A stretch of DNA of 64,000 bases from Paulinella micropora. Its lineage: Eukaryota; Cercozoa; Imbricatea; Euglyphida; Paulinellidae. Position 1 is the first letter of the stretch. Each line of letters begins with the position of its first letter. Shown piece by piece: positions 1 through 7,769 of the stretch. The stretch covers positions 62,001-126,000 of the forward strand of contig WBZZ01003702.1 of the NCBI GenBank assembly GCA_019918135.1, in the 5' to 3' direction. The position numbers and the translations under genes are program-made. Below the pieces are notes generated by a model that saw nothing but the letters and a program-made list of their open reading frames with translations, was not told where the DNA came from and ran no database searches.

Positions 1-1641
1 GGGTATGCGGACACATTGGACGGGCAAAATGTAAAATTATCAACAGACCAAACCATAACAGGAAGTAAAACATTTAATGGTGCGAGCACTACGATAAAAT
101 ATCTAACTTTAACGAACAATACCGATTTTAATAATCAAACTATCACTAATGGAGGAAATATAACATATAATGGGGCAAGGATATTAAACCAAAATGGAGG
201 GGACATATTTTTTTCACAGACATCAGGTGATTACCAATATTTCTTATTTACTTTAAATACTGCTACAAGCGGAACCGCGAACCAACGAGGTTATGTGTTC
301 ACTAATGTAGCATCTGATGTAAAAGGAGCAGGTCTTTATATTTCAAAACTTTTGGATAATAAAAGTGCTTCATCTGACATTGTCCGTTTTAACAATGCTG
401 GCGGTATGCGGCTTTATGGAGCCTTAGATATGAACTCAAACAATATAACAAATGGCGGAACAATAACGGGAACTACATTAACGGCAACTGCTGGTATGAC
501 TACAACAACATTAGCAACAAGCGACAAAATAACAACAGCATCAGGCAAACCAATAATCATAGGCAATACAACAAAAGGAGTAGGAGCAACTGGAGGTTTA
601 GAATTGTATGGGACTGCGAGCGACCCAGCGGGGCCACATATACAGGCAATAACAACAGCAGACATTTATCCAGTTTTTCAAATGTGGAATTATGCTCATA
701 ATGATATTACTTTAGGTTTTGATGCTTATGTGTCGGGAGGGGCATGGAAATCATCTTCTGCGACATCTAACTTTTTAATACAAAAAGGCACTAATCTTCT
801 TTTCTATTATAAATCAGGAGTAGCGGTGGGGAATAACGTATCGTTTAATGTCGCGATGGACATCAGTAGCACAACGGGCTTACTAACGGCTAGTGCTGGT
901 ATATCAACAACCACATTAACAACAAGCGGATTGATAACAGCAAATGCGGGTATATCTGTTGTTAATAGCACAGTCGACATACGCGGGGAAGCAAGAAGTG
1001 GGTCTCATCCATCACCAGTTGGTTTATATGTCACGGGCAATCTTGGCCCATCTTCTGGCGGTGTTGAATTTAGACACAGCAACGGGACACAGGGAGTTGG
1101 TTTTGGTTATAATTCAATATATGCTACGGGAAGCAATACCAATCAGGACTTAAATTTTTATGCGAGGGGGACTGGAGTAATCTATGCTCAGAGTGATACA
1201 AGCATGACGACAGCATCCAGTGGATTTTTAACATTAAGAAAAAGACCAAACAATACCACCAACCCACAAATATTTATGAAAGCAGGAGACTCATCAGGTT
1301 ATGCGGTAGTAATGAATACAGGTGGATTATTACATGCTTGGTCGACTACACTATCAAATGGTGAAAATAATACGGGTTATGTGTTTTTGGCTGCGGGAGC
1401 AACTTCATGGTCTGTCGGTTCAGACAGGAGATTAAAATTAGATATTAAAACACTAGACTGCATGGATTGTTGCGATAAACTTATGAAAATAAACTGCTGT
1501 TCATATTATTTGAAATCAGATGAAAAGAGAGAGAAAAAGACCCACGGATTTATAGAAATCAGGAGGATATTCAGATTATATCACAATCTGCTCATCTCAA
1601 GGAATTCTACATGCTTGGATTACTTCAAACTCTTCAGGTGA
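1..1641 (+). CDS. PLV fibre protein with C-terminal S74 chaperone domain (5' end outside window, C-terminus disrupted)
   Basis: The frame is open from the first base, so the start codon lies upstream of the window. The body is Gly/Thr/Asn-rich with repeated 'T(L/I)TT..' and 'TITG..' blocks typical of beta-structured trimeric fibres. Near residues 470-515 comes SDRRLKLDIKTLD followed by a Cys-rich stretch and SYYLKSDEK, the start of an intramolecular chaperone (peptidase S74 type) that trimerises and then cleaves itself from phage and algal-virus fibres. The domain breaks off after HGFI at about base 1551. The last 30 residues are a frame-shifted run into a second copy of the same cassette. 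The inferred role is host attachment. The break could be a deletion between two tandem fibre genes or an assembly collapse. Confidence 0.72.
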   Translation, partial: GYADTLDGQNVKLSTDQTITGSKTFNGASTTIKYLTLTNNTDFNNQTITNGGNITYNGARILNQNGGDIFFSQTSGDYQYFLFTLNTATSGTANQRGYVFTNVASDVKGAGLYISKLLDNKSASSDIVRFNNAGGMRLYGALDMNSNNITNGGTITGTTLTATAGMTTTTLATSDKITTASGKPIIIGNTTKGVGATGGLELYGTASDPAGPHIQAITTADIYPVFQMWNYAHNDITLGFDAYVSGGAWKSSSATSNFLIQKGTNLLFYYKSGVAVGNNVSFNVAMDISSTTGLLTASAGISTTTLTTSGLITANAGISVVNSTVDIRGEARSGSHPSPVGLYVTGNLGPSSGGVEFRHSNGTQGVGFGYNSIYATGSNTNQDLNFYARGTGVIYAQSDTSMTTASSGFLTLRKRPNNTTNPQIFMKAGDSSGYAVVMNTGGLLHAWSTTLSNGENNTGYVFLAAGATSWSVGSDRRLKLDIKTLDCMDCCDKLMKINCCSYYLKSDEKREKKTHGFIEIRRIFRLYHNLLISRNSTCLDYFKLFR

Positions 1642-2080
1642 GCCGTCTGGCAGTTATAATTATGTTCCGCTTAACGGAGCTTGGACAAACTCATCGGACA
1701 GGAGGCTAAAATCAGATATTAAAACATTAGACTGCGGGGATTGTTGTGAGAAACTAATGAAAATAAATTGTTGTTCATATTATTTGAAATCAGACGAAAA
1801 GAAAGAACAAAATAACCACGGATTTATTGCTGATGAAGTTAAAAAAATATTTCCAGAATTTGTATCCGAAAGCGGAATAAAAGCAGATGATGGAAAAGGA
1901 AATTATGAAGGTATAACATATACAAGTTTTATACCAATATTAGTCAGTGCTTTTCAACACATGGCGGAAAAAGTGAATAATTTAGAAAAAGAAAATAAAA
2001 CTTTACTTAATATATTACAAGACCAAGCAAATCAATTAGCAGAAATCAGGGCAGTCGTATTTTCAAATGTCAAACAATAA
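1556..2080 (+). pseudogene. second fibre C-terminus with complete S74 chaperone cassette, no start codon
   Basis: From 1556 an open frame with no start codon encodes a fibre end (GILHAW.., like GLLHAW.. in the upstream gene), then SSDRRLKSDIKTLD, the Cys pair region, SYYLKSDEKK and the full S74 tail: HGFIADEVKKIFPEFV, a YTSFIPILVSAFQHM segment and a terminal coiled coil (about residues 125-160). It is a paralogue of the C-terminus of the preceding gene and follows it directly. An in-frame TAG at 1553 separates it from anything upstream. It reads as the 3' part of a second fibre gene whose body was lost. Alternatively it is a donor cassette for tail exchange; I have no evidence for active switching. 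Confidence 0.68.
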
Positions 2081-2423
2081 TACAACCAGATTTCACAGAC
2101 CACCACCTATTATGGATATGGATGGCGAACTAACTCCAAAATTATAGTCTCGTGTTCTTGAAGTAGAACTAAAGACTGAGGAAAAAAAAATAGAGCACGA
2201 ATTGGAAGATAACTGGAATTGTTGTTGTATAAAAAACAGACCGACCGACAGCCGACTTATTAAATACTTATTTCAAATGGGTATCATTATTGCCATTATA
2301 ACCCTTTGTATCGTGAGGCTATCTGAAAAGAACTTACCTTGTGAGGTTGCTAATACTTATGTCGGTATTTTAACATTGCTTATCGGTATCTGCCTTCCAT
2401 CACCTTCTAGTTCAAAGAAGTGA
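2067..2423 (+). pseudogene. small two-helix membrane protein interrupted by an in-frame TAG
   Basis: An ATG at 2067 overlaps the last 14 bases of the fibre cassette in another frame and opens a reading frame that meets TAG at 2145, then continues in the same frame to TGA at 2421. The downstream part has CCCIKNRP, then two hydrophobic segments (about LFQMGIIIAIITLCIV and YVGILTLLIGICL), so a small bitopic or hairpin membrane protein is likely. The codon replaced by TAG sits between PKL and SRVLEVE, where Gln (CAG) would need one C-to-T change. The final TGA is the first base triplet touching palindrome A1. I do not recognise the family. Confidence 0.45.
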
Positions 2424-2554
2424 TATTTATCAACTTCACTCTCATTCGCTTCGCTCATTCTCTTTTGTTGATAAATATCTTGAAAAGTAAAAACGATGTT
2501 TGAAAAACACACGAGAATGAGCGTAGCGAATGTAAGTGTGGATTTTCAAATATC
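2422..2554. repeat. paired intergenic palindromes A1 (2422-2479) and B1 (2495-2554)
   Basis: A1 has a perfect 13-bp stem, GATATTTATCAAC with GTTGATAAATATC. B1 starts GATGTTTGAAAA and ends TTTTCAAATATC with one bulge. The loop of A1 (CATTCGCTTCGCTCATTCTC) is close to the reverse complement of the loop of B1 (GAGAATGAGCGTAGCGAATG), so the two hairpins are inverted copies of one element. The pair separates two convergent genes, and the stop codons of both genes lie in the outer stem ends. A role as a bidirectional terminator or 3'-end processing signal is inferred. Confidence 0.75.
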
Positions 2555-2803
2555 ACATTCATATAGTTGAGTTTTATACCAAGAAGCATCACTACCTGAG
2601 CACATTAACGGCAGGGCTTTATCAAAACTAACACACCAATCACTCATAGGCTTATACACACATTTAAATTTAGTTTCTATTCCTTGCTTTATACAATAAA
2701 CACACGCATCTCGTTTTGTTTGATTTGCTCTGCTATAAAAGTCGCAGGCAGTCCTCGAAAATATTTTTGTTATTAACAAGTTTATGACTAGTAATATAAT
2801 CAT
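2546..2803 (-). CDS. small Cys-rich membrane-anchored or secreted protein
   Basis: An 85-residue ORF starts at an ATG at 2803 on the minus strand. It begins with a hydrophobic stretch, MIILLVINLLITKIF, that could be a signal anchor. The rest carries eight cysteines, including CVYCIKQ, KCVYK, DWCVSF and LMCSG, suggesting a disulphide-stabilised ectodomain. The gene is convergent with the membrane-protein gene to its left, and its TGA stop lies in palindrome B1. No family is recognised. A virion or infection-related membrane protein is plausible from its position in the PLV but is not shown by the sequence. Confidence 0.5.
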   Translation of the reverse strand: MIILLVINLLITKIFSRTACDFYSRANQTKRDACVYCIKQGIETKFKCVYKPMSDWCVSFDKALPLMCSGSDASWYKTQLYECDI

Positions 2804-2887
2804 GGCTACTGAATATAAATACCAAAAGATTATTTTCTAAGCAATGATTTTGCTGGAGGAAGCAAAACATTTAATAAAAATATTCAA

Positions 2888-3166
2888 ATGTCATTCACAC
2901 CAACCAAAATGAATATAAAATTTATCCACTATATGAACGACCAGACAGAGACAAAAACCAGAATTCTTTACATGGATAGAATTGGAATTATTGGAACATT
3001 TGCGGACAGCACCACAGCAAACATTTCAAATCTCGGTTATAATTTGGGGGTTGTCGGATGGACTGACGGACAATATACATTTAAAGTCCTTGAAACTGAC
3101 AGCGGAAATATTGATACAGGAAATTTAGCGGGAAGAATTGTTATATGCCTAGAGTTTTTGGCTTAA
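2888..3166 (+). CDS. small PLV protein of unknown function upstream of the packaging ATPase
   Basis: This 92-residue ORF begins at ATG 2888 and ends with two consecutive TAA codons, nine bases before the ATPase start, so the two are probably co-transcribed. The sequence has no Cys-rich or membrane segment. It looks like a compact beta-rich protein (alternating hydrophobics in ILYMDRIGIIGTF and YTFKVLETDSG). Intact reading frame, tight spacing and position among morphogenesis genes suggest a minor structural protein. I do not recognise the family. Confidence 0.5.
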   Translation: MSFTPTKMNIKFIHYMNDQTETKTRILYMDRIGIIGTFADSTTANISNLGYNLGVVGWTDGQYTFKVLETDSGNIDTGNLAGRIVICLEFLA

Positions 3167-3175
3167 TAATATAAG

Positions 3176-4018
3176 ATGCTTAAGATTAACAACGTCAAAG
3201 TTAAGCCTGTGAAGCAGGATGGAAACGGAGATAAAAAAGCAAAAGGTTATAAATTATTTAATGAGCCGTATGCCAACATATTTCTACTCGCCCGTAAGAA
3301 GAGCGGGAAAACAACGGCACTCTTTGAAATACTGAAACGGACTACAGACAGAAAAACCCGTATTGTCATTATTGCTTCAACAATTCACAAGGACTACATT
3401 TATAAAGCAATGGTAAAGCACTTTAAGAACAGAGACAACCCGATGGCAATATATACCTTTCTTAAATCGGATGGTGTAAATGTTATAGACTATGAACTTG
3501 ACAAACTGAACAAACAGGATGAAAATCTCCATCAAGATGGAGATATACATGAAGGCGAAATTAAACAGGATGATAAAGAACCTTTGGAGAAACCACAATT
3601 TCTTTATTTTGGAAAAGAAAAGAAACAGAGCACCGCGGAGGCACCGAAAGAACGACCCAGCAAGTATATTTCTCCAGAGGTTGTTTTTGTTTTGGATGAT
3701 TTAGGGAGCGGATTAAGAGATAAGTCCGTAAGCGATTTGTTAAAAAAGAACAGACACTATAAATCAAAGGTGATTATGTCTAGTCAGTATCTGAACGACC
3801 TACGGCCAGAAGCCATTAAGCAGTTAGATTATTTGTTAATCTTTCCAAGCCAGTCTCAGGATAAAATGGAACTCGTGTATAAACACTTAGACTTATCTTT
3901 TGACTTTCACTACTTTCTTCAAAAGTATCACGAAGCAACAAAGGAACGATTTAATTTTCTTTATGTTTCAAGTGTTGATGATGAACTTCGCAAAAACTTT
4001 GCCTATCGTCTTAAGTAA
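3176..4018 (+). CDS. PLV genome-packaging ATPase (FtsK/HerA, A32-like)
   Basis: The 280-residue ORF has a Walker A at about residues 38-50 (ARKKSGKTT, fitting GxxxxGK[ST] loosely as KKSGKTT) and a Walker B in VVFVLDDLGS near residue 170, the layout of the A32-like packaging ATPases of virophages, Polintons and giant viruses. A sensor-like polar segment, VIMSSQYLNDLRP, follows Walker B as expected. These enzymes pump the viral genome into the preformed icosahedral capsid. A charged insert of about 60 residues between the two Walker motifs is rich in Lys, Asp and Glu. This is one of the few long PLV genes here with no visible lesion. Confidence 0.88.
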   Translation: MLKINNVKVKPVKQDGNGDKKAKGYKLFNEPYANIFLLARKKSGKTTALFEILKRTTDRKTRIVIIASTIHKDYIYKAMVKHFKNRDNPMAIYTFLKSDGVNVIDYELDKLNKQDENLHQDGDIHEGEIKQDDKEPLEKPQFLYFGKEKKQSTAEAPKERPSKYISPEVVFVLDDLGSGLRDKSVSDLLKKNRHYKSKVIMSSQYLNDLRPEAIKQLDYLLIFPSQSQDKMELVYKHLDLSFDFHYFLQKYHEATKERFNFLYVSSVDDELRKNFAYRLK

Positions 4019-4060
4019 AAATTTTTAATTTCGTAAATAATTATTTTTTTACTTATTATA

Positions 4061-4108
4061 ATGGTAGTGAAAACAACTCGTGTTGAAGTCATTCCAACAA
4101 TCGGCTAA
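4061..4108 (+). other. 15-codon upstream ORF before the basic virion protein
   Basis: An ATG at 4061 opens 15 codons ending in TAA at 4106, about 25 bases before the start of the basic protein gene. It follows an AT-rich stretch (4019-4060) that could hold a promoter. It may be a leader ORF or a chance ORF; nothing else supports translation. Confidence 0.2.
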
Positions 4109-4132
4109 CGAACAATTAACTCAAGCACCAAC

Positions 4133-4384
4133 ATGGCTGGAGGTAAAAAGAAGACTGGACGGAAGAAGGGCAAGGGACAGGCCGGCGGTAAAATCAACTG
4201 GCAAAAAGTTGGGAAAACGGCCTTGGCTGTTAATAAATTCCTTCGTGATAACAAAGTAACTTCTAGAACTGCGGGAGCCTTAAGCAGTATTGGAGTTCCT
4301 TATGCAGGATCTGTCCAAGCCACCGCTTCAAAACTAGGATATGGCAAGAGAAAGCAGAGAGGATGCGGTGCCCTTAAATTTTAA
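4133..4384 (+). CDS. small basic virion or DNA-binding protein
   Basis: The 83-residue ORF starts at ATG 4133. The N-terminus is a lysine/glycine tract (GGKKKTGRKKGKGQ), followed by an amphipathic segment containing VNKFLRDNKV and a Gly/Ala-rich stretch, and it ends with GYGKRKQRGCG. Composition and size resemble small basic core or cement proteins encoded next to capsid genes in adenovirus-like and Polinton-like viruses. That role is inferred from composition and context. The stop is directly followed by palindrome A2. Confidence 0.5.
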   Translation: MAGGKKKTGRKKGKGQAGGKINWQKVGKTALAVNKFLRDNKVTSRTAGALSSIGVPYAGSVQATASKLGYGKRKQRGCGALKF

Positions 4385-4386
4385 AA

Positions 4387-4530
4387 GATAGTTATCATCT
4401 ACACTCTCGTTGCTACCGCAACTCCCGTTTGTTGATAACCATCGAAAACAGATTAATTTTTTCCCAAATAAAAAAACGATGGTTTAGAATAAGCGAGAGT
4501 GCGTAGCACGAAGCGCAATTCTAAAATATC
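4387..4530. repeat. paired intergenic palindromes A2 (4387-4443) and B2 (4478-4530)
   Basis: A2 has stem GATAGTTATCA with TGATAACCATC. B2 has stem GATGGTTTAGAAT with ATTCTAAAATATC. The B2 loop has the GCGTAGCACGAA core shared with B4. Here both flanking genes point right, so the pair lies between the stop of one gene and the ATG of the next, two bases after B2. Confidence 0.72.
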
Positions 4531-4532
4531 AA

Positions 4533-4805
4533 ATGGTTGCTAAAACCAAAAAAACAAGGAAGCCTAAGGTAAGACCCCCGCGGGTTTATAGAAATAAAAG
4601 CGGGAAGCCGTATATTGTCCAGAAGGGCAAAAAATATTATCTTAATTTAGGTAAGAAAACAAACGATATGAGCACACTTCAAATCGTTAAACTTTTTATG
4701 AAATACTTGAGCAATAAGCCACGCGAACGTGGCAGTACCACAAAAGCAAAGAAAAAAGAAAAGAAGGAGGATTTAAGGAAAGTCCAGAGCCTGTTCAGAG
4801 ATTGA
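4533..4805 (+). CDS. basic protein, probably the N-terminal part of the protease polypeptide
   Basis: The 90-residue ORF starts two bases after palindrome B2. It is Lys/Arg-rich throughout (KTKKTRKPKVRPPRVYR; KKYYLNLGKK) and turns into a charged helix, KAKKKEKKEDLRKV, before TGA at 4803. The next frame carries the same kind of charged helix (from about 4777) straight into the protease ORF, with no start codon before 4903. The simplest reading is one long gene split by an indel near 4780-4800. A separate 90-residue basic protein with a downstream start at 4903 remains possible. Confidence 0.55.
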   Translation: MVAKTKKTRKPKVRPPRVYRNKSGKPYIVQKGKKYYLNLGKKTNDMSTLQIVKLFMKYLSNKPRERGSTTKAKKKEKKEDLRKVQSLFRD

Positions 4806-4902
4806 ACAAAATACGAGAACAGCCATTAATGACCACTTAGACAAACTCAGAAAGGAAAAGTATGAGGGTATTGAGGATATAGAGAAAAAAGAAAAGAAAG
4901 CA

Positions 4903-6672
4903 ATGGAGGACTTAGAAGAGGAGAAGAAGAGACAAGAGCGTCGCGTAGACGCAGATACTAAGGAAAGGCAGGATGAGTTAGCAAGGATACACCGCAATGA
5001 ACTATCCGATATCAAGGAACGACAAGAACAAAAAGACAGAGAACTAAGAAGGGAGCAAAAACTCATAGAAGATGTAAAATATGAAGAAGACAGAAAAAAT
5101 AGAATACAAGCATTACCACCCTATCTCCAACCAGTTGGAGATAATCCACAATATCAATATATTATGCCACCACAGCAGGGGCAACCACAAGCACCGCCAT
5201 TAGGAGCACCACCACAAGCACCGCCCTTACCTAATTTAGGAGATGAAGCACCATTGAAAACGAAAGAGCAATATGAGGAAGAAAAAAAGCAAAAGCAGAA
5301 AGATATTGAAACACTGAAATTAGCAGGATATACAGATGAGTTCATAAAAAAGATGAGTCGTAAAGACTTACAAAAAGCCAGTCAAGATATTCAGACAGCT
5401 ATAGCCACAGCGACATCTTTAGAGGAACAGAAAAAGTTAGTAGAAGAATATAAAGAAAAACTTGAAAAGGAAGAAAAGAAAGCAGAAGAAAAGGGTACGC
5501 ATTTTGAACATTTACAAATTAATCAATTTTTAATATCAGCATTTTCAAAAACTTATCACCCAAACATTACTATAAAAGAGTTAGCACAGGCTTTAAAAAA
5601 GAGACTAGATAGTGATGGACATAAAAAATTAAATTACAAAGACACTTCAAAGTGGATTATTGACATGATTAAAAGGTTTAATATTGATGTTGGAAATGAA
5701 AAGGAAAACGTAAAAAGAAAAGTGGCGGATTATGCTAGATATGAAGAGTATATGGGTATTAATGAGCAAAAAGGTACTGGAGGGGATTTCATCCCCTACC
5801 ATACCCCCAAGCGTCGCGTAGACACTGGAGCGAAGACATTAGAAGAATTAATTGATAAAGTATTTTCAATAGCGAAAATTAAAAAATACTTAGCCCGCAA
5901 AGATTGGAAACACACAATGAACAAACATGATTTTGTAAATACTCTAACAAACAAAATGACAATAGACCCAAATGTGGATAAACAAGTTTCAACAGATTTA
6001 AATATTGACGAGGGAATGCCACAACAACTACCACAGCCATTAGAGACACAACCACAGCAACCAGAGCCACAACCACAGCAACCAGAGCCAGAGCCACAAC
6101 CACAGACAGAGGAGCCCCCGCCAGAGGAGCCACAGCAGGGAGCCCCGCTCGCGGGGCAGTCGCTCACGAGCGACATAGAGGGGCGGGGACTAATGACTAA
6201 TGAAATAGATGAAATAATGAAAAAATATGGATGGTATCTTGGTGCGATAGCCAGTGATGAAATCTACAAGTTGAAGCCCGGAAGCAGAAAGCGATACGGA
6301 TTTATAATGAATACCGACCCGAGCACCAAAAAAGGCCAGCACTGGATGGCCGTATGGATAAGTCTAGATAAAGACAGGAGTGTTGAAGTGTATGACCCGC
6401 TAGCACTTTATGAACCTACTGAAGACTTCCAACAACAAATGAAACGACTAATAGATAAAAGCCACCCCGATAGTTATTTATTAATGAAGGTTAATCAAGT
6501 AAAAGAGCAGAGCGATACCAGTGATACCTGCGGATGGTTTGCTATGAGGTTTTTAATGGAGCGGGCGAAAGGAGCGCGATTTAAGTTTGCTAGTGGTTAT
6601 ACAGATTTAAAAGAAAGCGAAGCAGAAAAATTAAAAGCACAGAATGGTTATGGTTTTGATACATACATATAA
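4903..6672 (+). CDS. PLV Ulp1/adenain-like cysteine protease with long coiled-coil N-terminus
   Basis: The 589-residue ORF (first ATG 4903) begins with a charged coiled coil (residues 1-65), then Pro/Gln-rich linkers, a second coiled region (about 125-195) and a Pro/Gln/Glu repeat tract (about 375-420). The C-terminal ~150 residues form a C48-type protease: catalytic His in GQHWMAVWI, Asp in VEVYDPLA, Gln in VKEQSDTSD and Cys in DTCGWFAMRFL. Such proteases mature capsid proteins in adenoviruses, Polintons and virophages. At 589 residues it is far longer than the ~200 of adenain-like enzymes, so the N-terminus may be a scaffold or packaged core segment. It sits between the basic proteins and the penton-like gene. 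Confidence 0.82.
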   Translation: MEDLEEEKKRQERRVDADTKERQDELARIHRNELSDIKERQEQKDRELRREQKLIEDVKYEEDRKNRIQALPPYLQPVGDNPQYQYIMPPQQGQPQAPPLGAPPQAPPLPNLGDEAPLKTKEQYEEEKKQKQKDIETLKLAGYTDEFIKKMSRKDLQKASQDIQTAIATATSLEEQKKLVEEYKEKLEKEEKKAEEKGTHFEHLQINQFLISAFSKTYHPNITIKELAQALKKRLDSDGHKKLNYKDTSKWIIDMIKRFNIDVGNEKENVKRKVADYARYEEYMGINEQKGTGGDFIPYHTPKRRVDTGAKTLEELIDKVFSIAKIKKYLARKDWKHTMNKHDFVNTLTNKMTIDPNVDKQVSTDLNIDEGMPQQLPQPLETQPQQPEPQPQQPEPEPQPQTEEPPPEEPQQGAPLAGQSLTSDIEGRGLMTNEIDEIMKKYGWYLGAIASDEIYKLKPGSRKRYGFIMNTDPSTKKGQHWMAVWISLDKDRSVEVYDPLALYEPTEDFQQQMKRLIDKSHPDSYLLMKVNQVKEQSDTSDTCGWFAMRFLMERAKGARFKFASGYTDLKESEAEKLKAQNGYGFDTYI

Positions 6673-6705
6673 AAGATATTTTCTAATATATAGATTTTTG
6701 AGGTT

Positions 6706-6733
6706 GTAGGTGGTTTTTATAAAAAGCACCTAC
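6706..6733. promoter_or_regulatory. 28-bp near-palindrome directly upstream of the penton-like gene
   Basis: GTAGGTG at 6706 pairs with CACCTAC ending at 6733 around an AT core (TTTTTATAAAAA). The ATG follows one base later. It could be a hairpin in the leader RNA or an operator-like site; the function is unknown. Confidence 0.45.
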
Positions 6734-6734
6734 G

Positions 6735-7547
6735 ATGGAGTACAAAGGTGGTCGGTCAAGTTCCATCTATTACATAAATAGTAAAAATAGAATAACGGGA
6801 ACAGACAGCGACTTTACACACGAAATCAATATGAAGGGGCTAGACAATCCCACACATTGTAAAATTCTTCATATTTATGTGCCGAAATCGTATTACTCTG
6901 TGGCTTCATCATATAATACTTTTACATTATCCGAAGACGGGTATGAGGCTTTAATTACAATACCTGAGGGCAACTACACAATGAACAACTTAAAAAATAA
7001 GTTGTCTGAGATACTGACGGCAGAAAGTCCGAATGATTATACTTATGTAGTCTCAAGCAACAATACAAACACAGAAGCGGAGGATGGCAAATTAACATTC
7101 AGTGTTTCAAATAACGGAGGTATTCAACAGCGGTTTATATTTGATGCTGATACACGTATTCACGAGGTAATGGGTTTTGATAGAAATTCAACATATTTCT
7201 TTGCTAATGATTTTATTAAATCGCCGAATGTAATTATTTTAACTGGTGAAAAAACTCTGTATCTTCAATCGGATTTGGTGAATGAAGGTGATAATCATGT
7301 GCTTCAAGAAATATACACAGCCAACGAAATTCCTTTCGGTTCTGTTATCTATGATGGCTCTAGAAGCGAATACGGGAAAACATTATCCGCAAGTTCAAAC
7401 AATGTATTCAGGTTTTACTTGACAGACGAAAATGACTAAGCAATAAATCTTAATGGTTTGGGAATAGTTATGACATTACTGGTTTATCGTGAAACTAATT
7501 ATTTTAGTTTATTTAATTCATTCTTCAATTTGTTAAAGGCGAGGTAA
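6735..7547 (+). pseudogene. PLV minor capsid (penton-like) protein with in-frame TAA
   Basis: ATG 6735 opens a frame stopped by TAA at 7437 but continuing in frame to TAA at 7545 (about 270 codons in all). The N-terminus (SSSIYYINSKNRITGTDSDF) and the alternating beta pattern fit the single-jelly-roll minor capsid proteins encoded next to the major capsid gene in PLVs. The second copy at 37.1-37.76 kb has CAG (Gln) where this copy has TAA, and then continues with the same 33-residue tail. This shows that the stop interrupts a longer ancestral protein. Whether the 234-residue product would still fold is unknown. Confidence 0.7.
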
Positions 7548-7548
7548 A

Positions 7549-7684
7549 GATATTTGACAATTTCACTTCTATCTTGCTAATCGCAAGATTTCTCGTTTAT
7601 TGTCAAACATCGAAACCATTAAAGCAAAAACGATGTTTGTAAAACACACGGGAGCGGTAGCGGGAGTGTGGATTTACAAATATC
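7549..7684. repeat. paired intergenic palindromes A3 (7549-7611) and B3 (7632-7684)
   Basis: A3 has stem GATATTTGACAAT with ATTGTCAAACATC. B3 runs from GATGTTTGTAAAACACAC to GTGTGGATTTACAAATATC. The pair begins one base after the penton stop. The homologous spacer in the second PLV copy (37765-37800) lacks the pair entirely, so this is a gain or loss of an element and not an invariant gene part. Confidence 0.75.
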
Positions 7685-7704
7685 AATTAATTAATTTAGA
7701 ATTA

Positions 7705-7730
7705 TTTTTTTTTCTATAAATATATTTCGT
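7705..7730 (+). promoter_or_regulatory. putative capsid-gene promoter, T-run plus CTATAAATATATT
   Basis: A T-run followed by CTATAAATATATT lies about 45 bases upstream of the major capsid ATG. The second PLV copy keeps nearly the same motif (TTTTTTCTATATAAATATATT, 37793-37813) at similar spacing although the rest of the spacer differs. Conservation between the paralogues supports a TATA-like late promoter. Confidence 0.5.
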
Positions 7731-7769
7731 GTATTAATCAACTTACACCACTTCAAAAACAAAAGAAAA

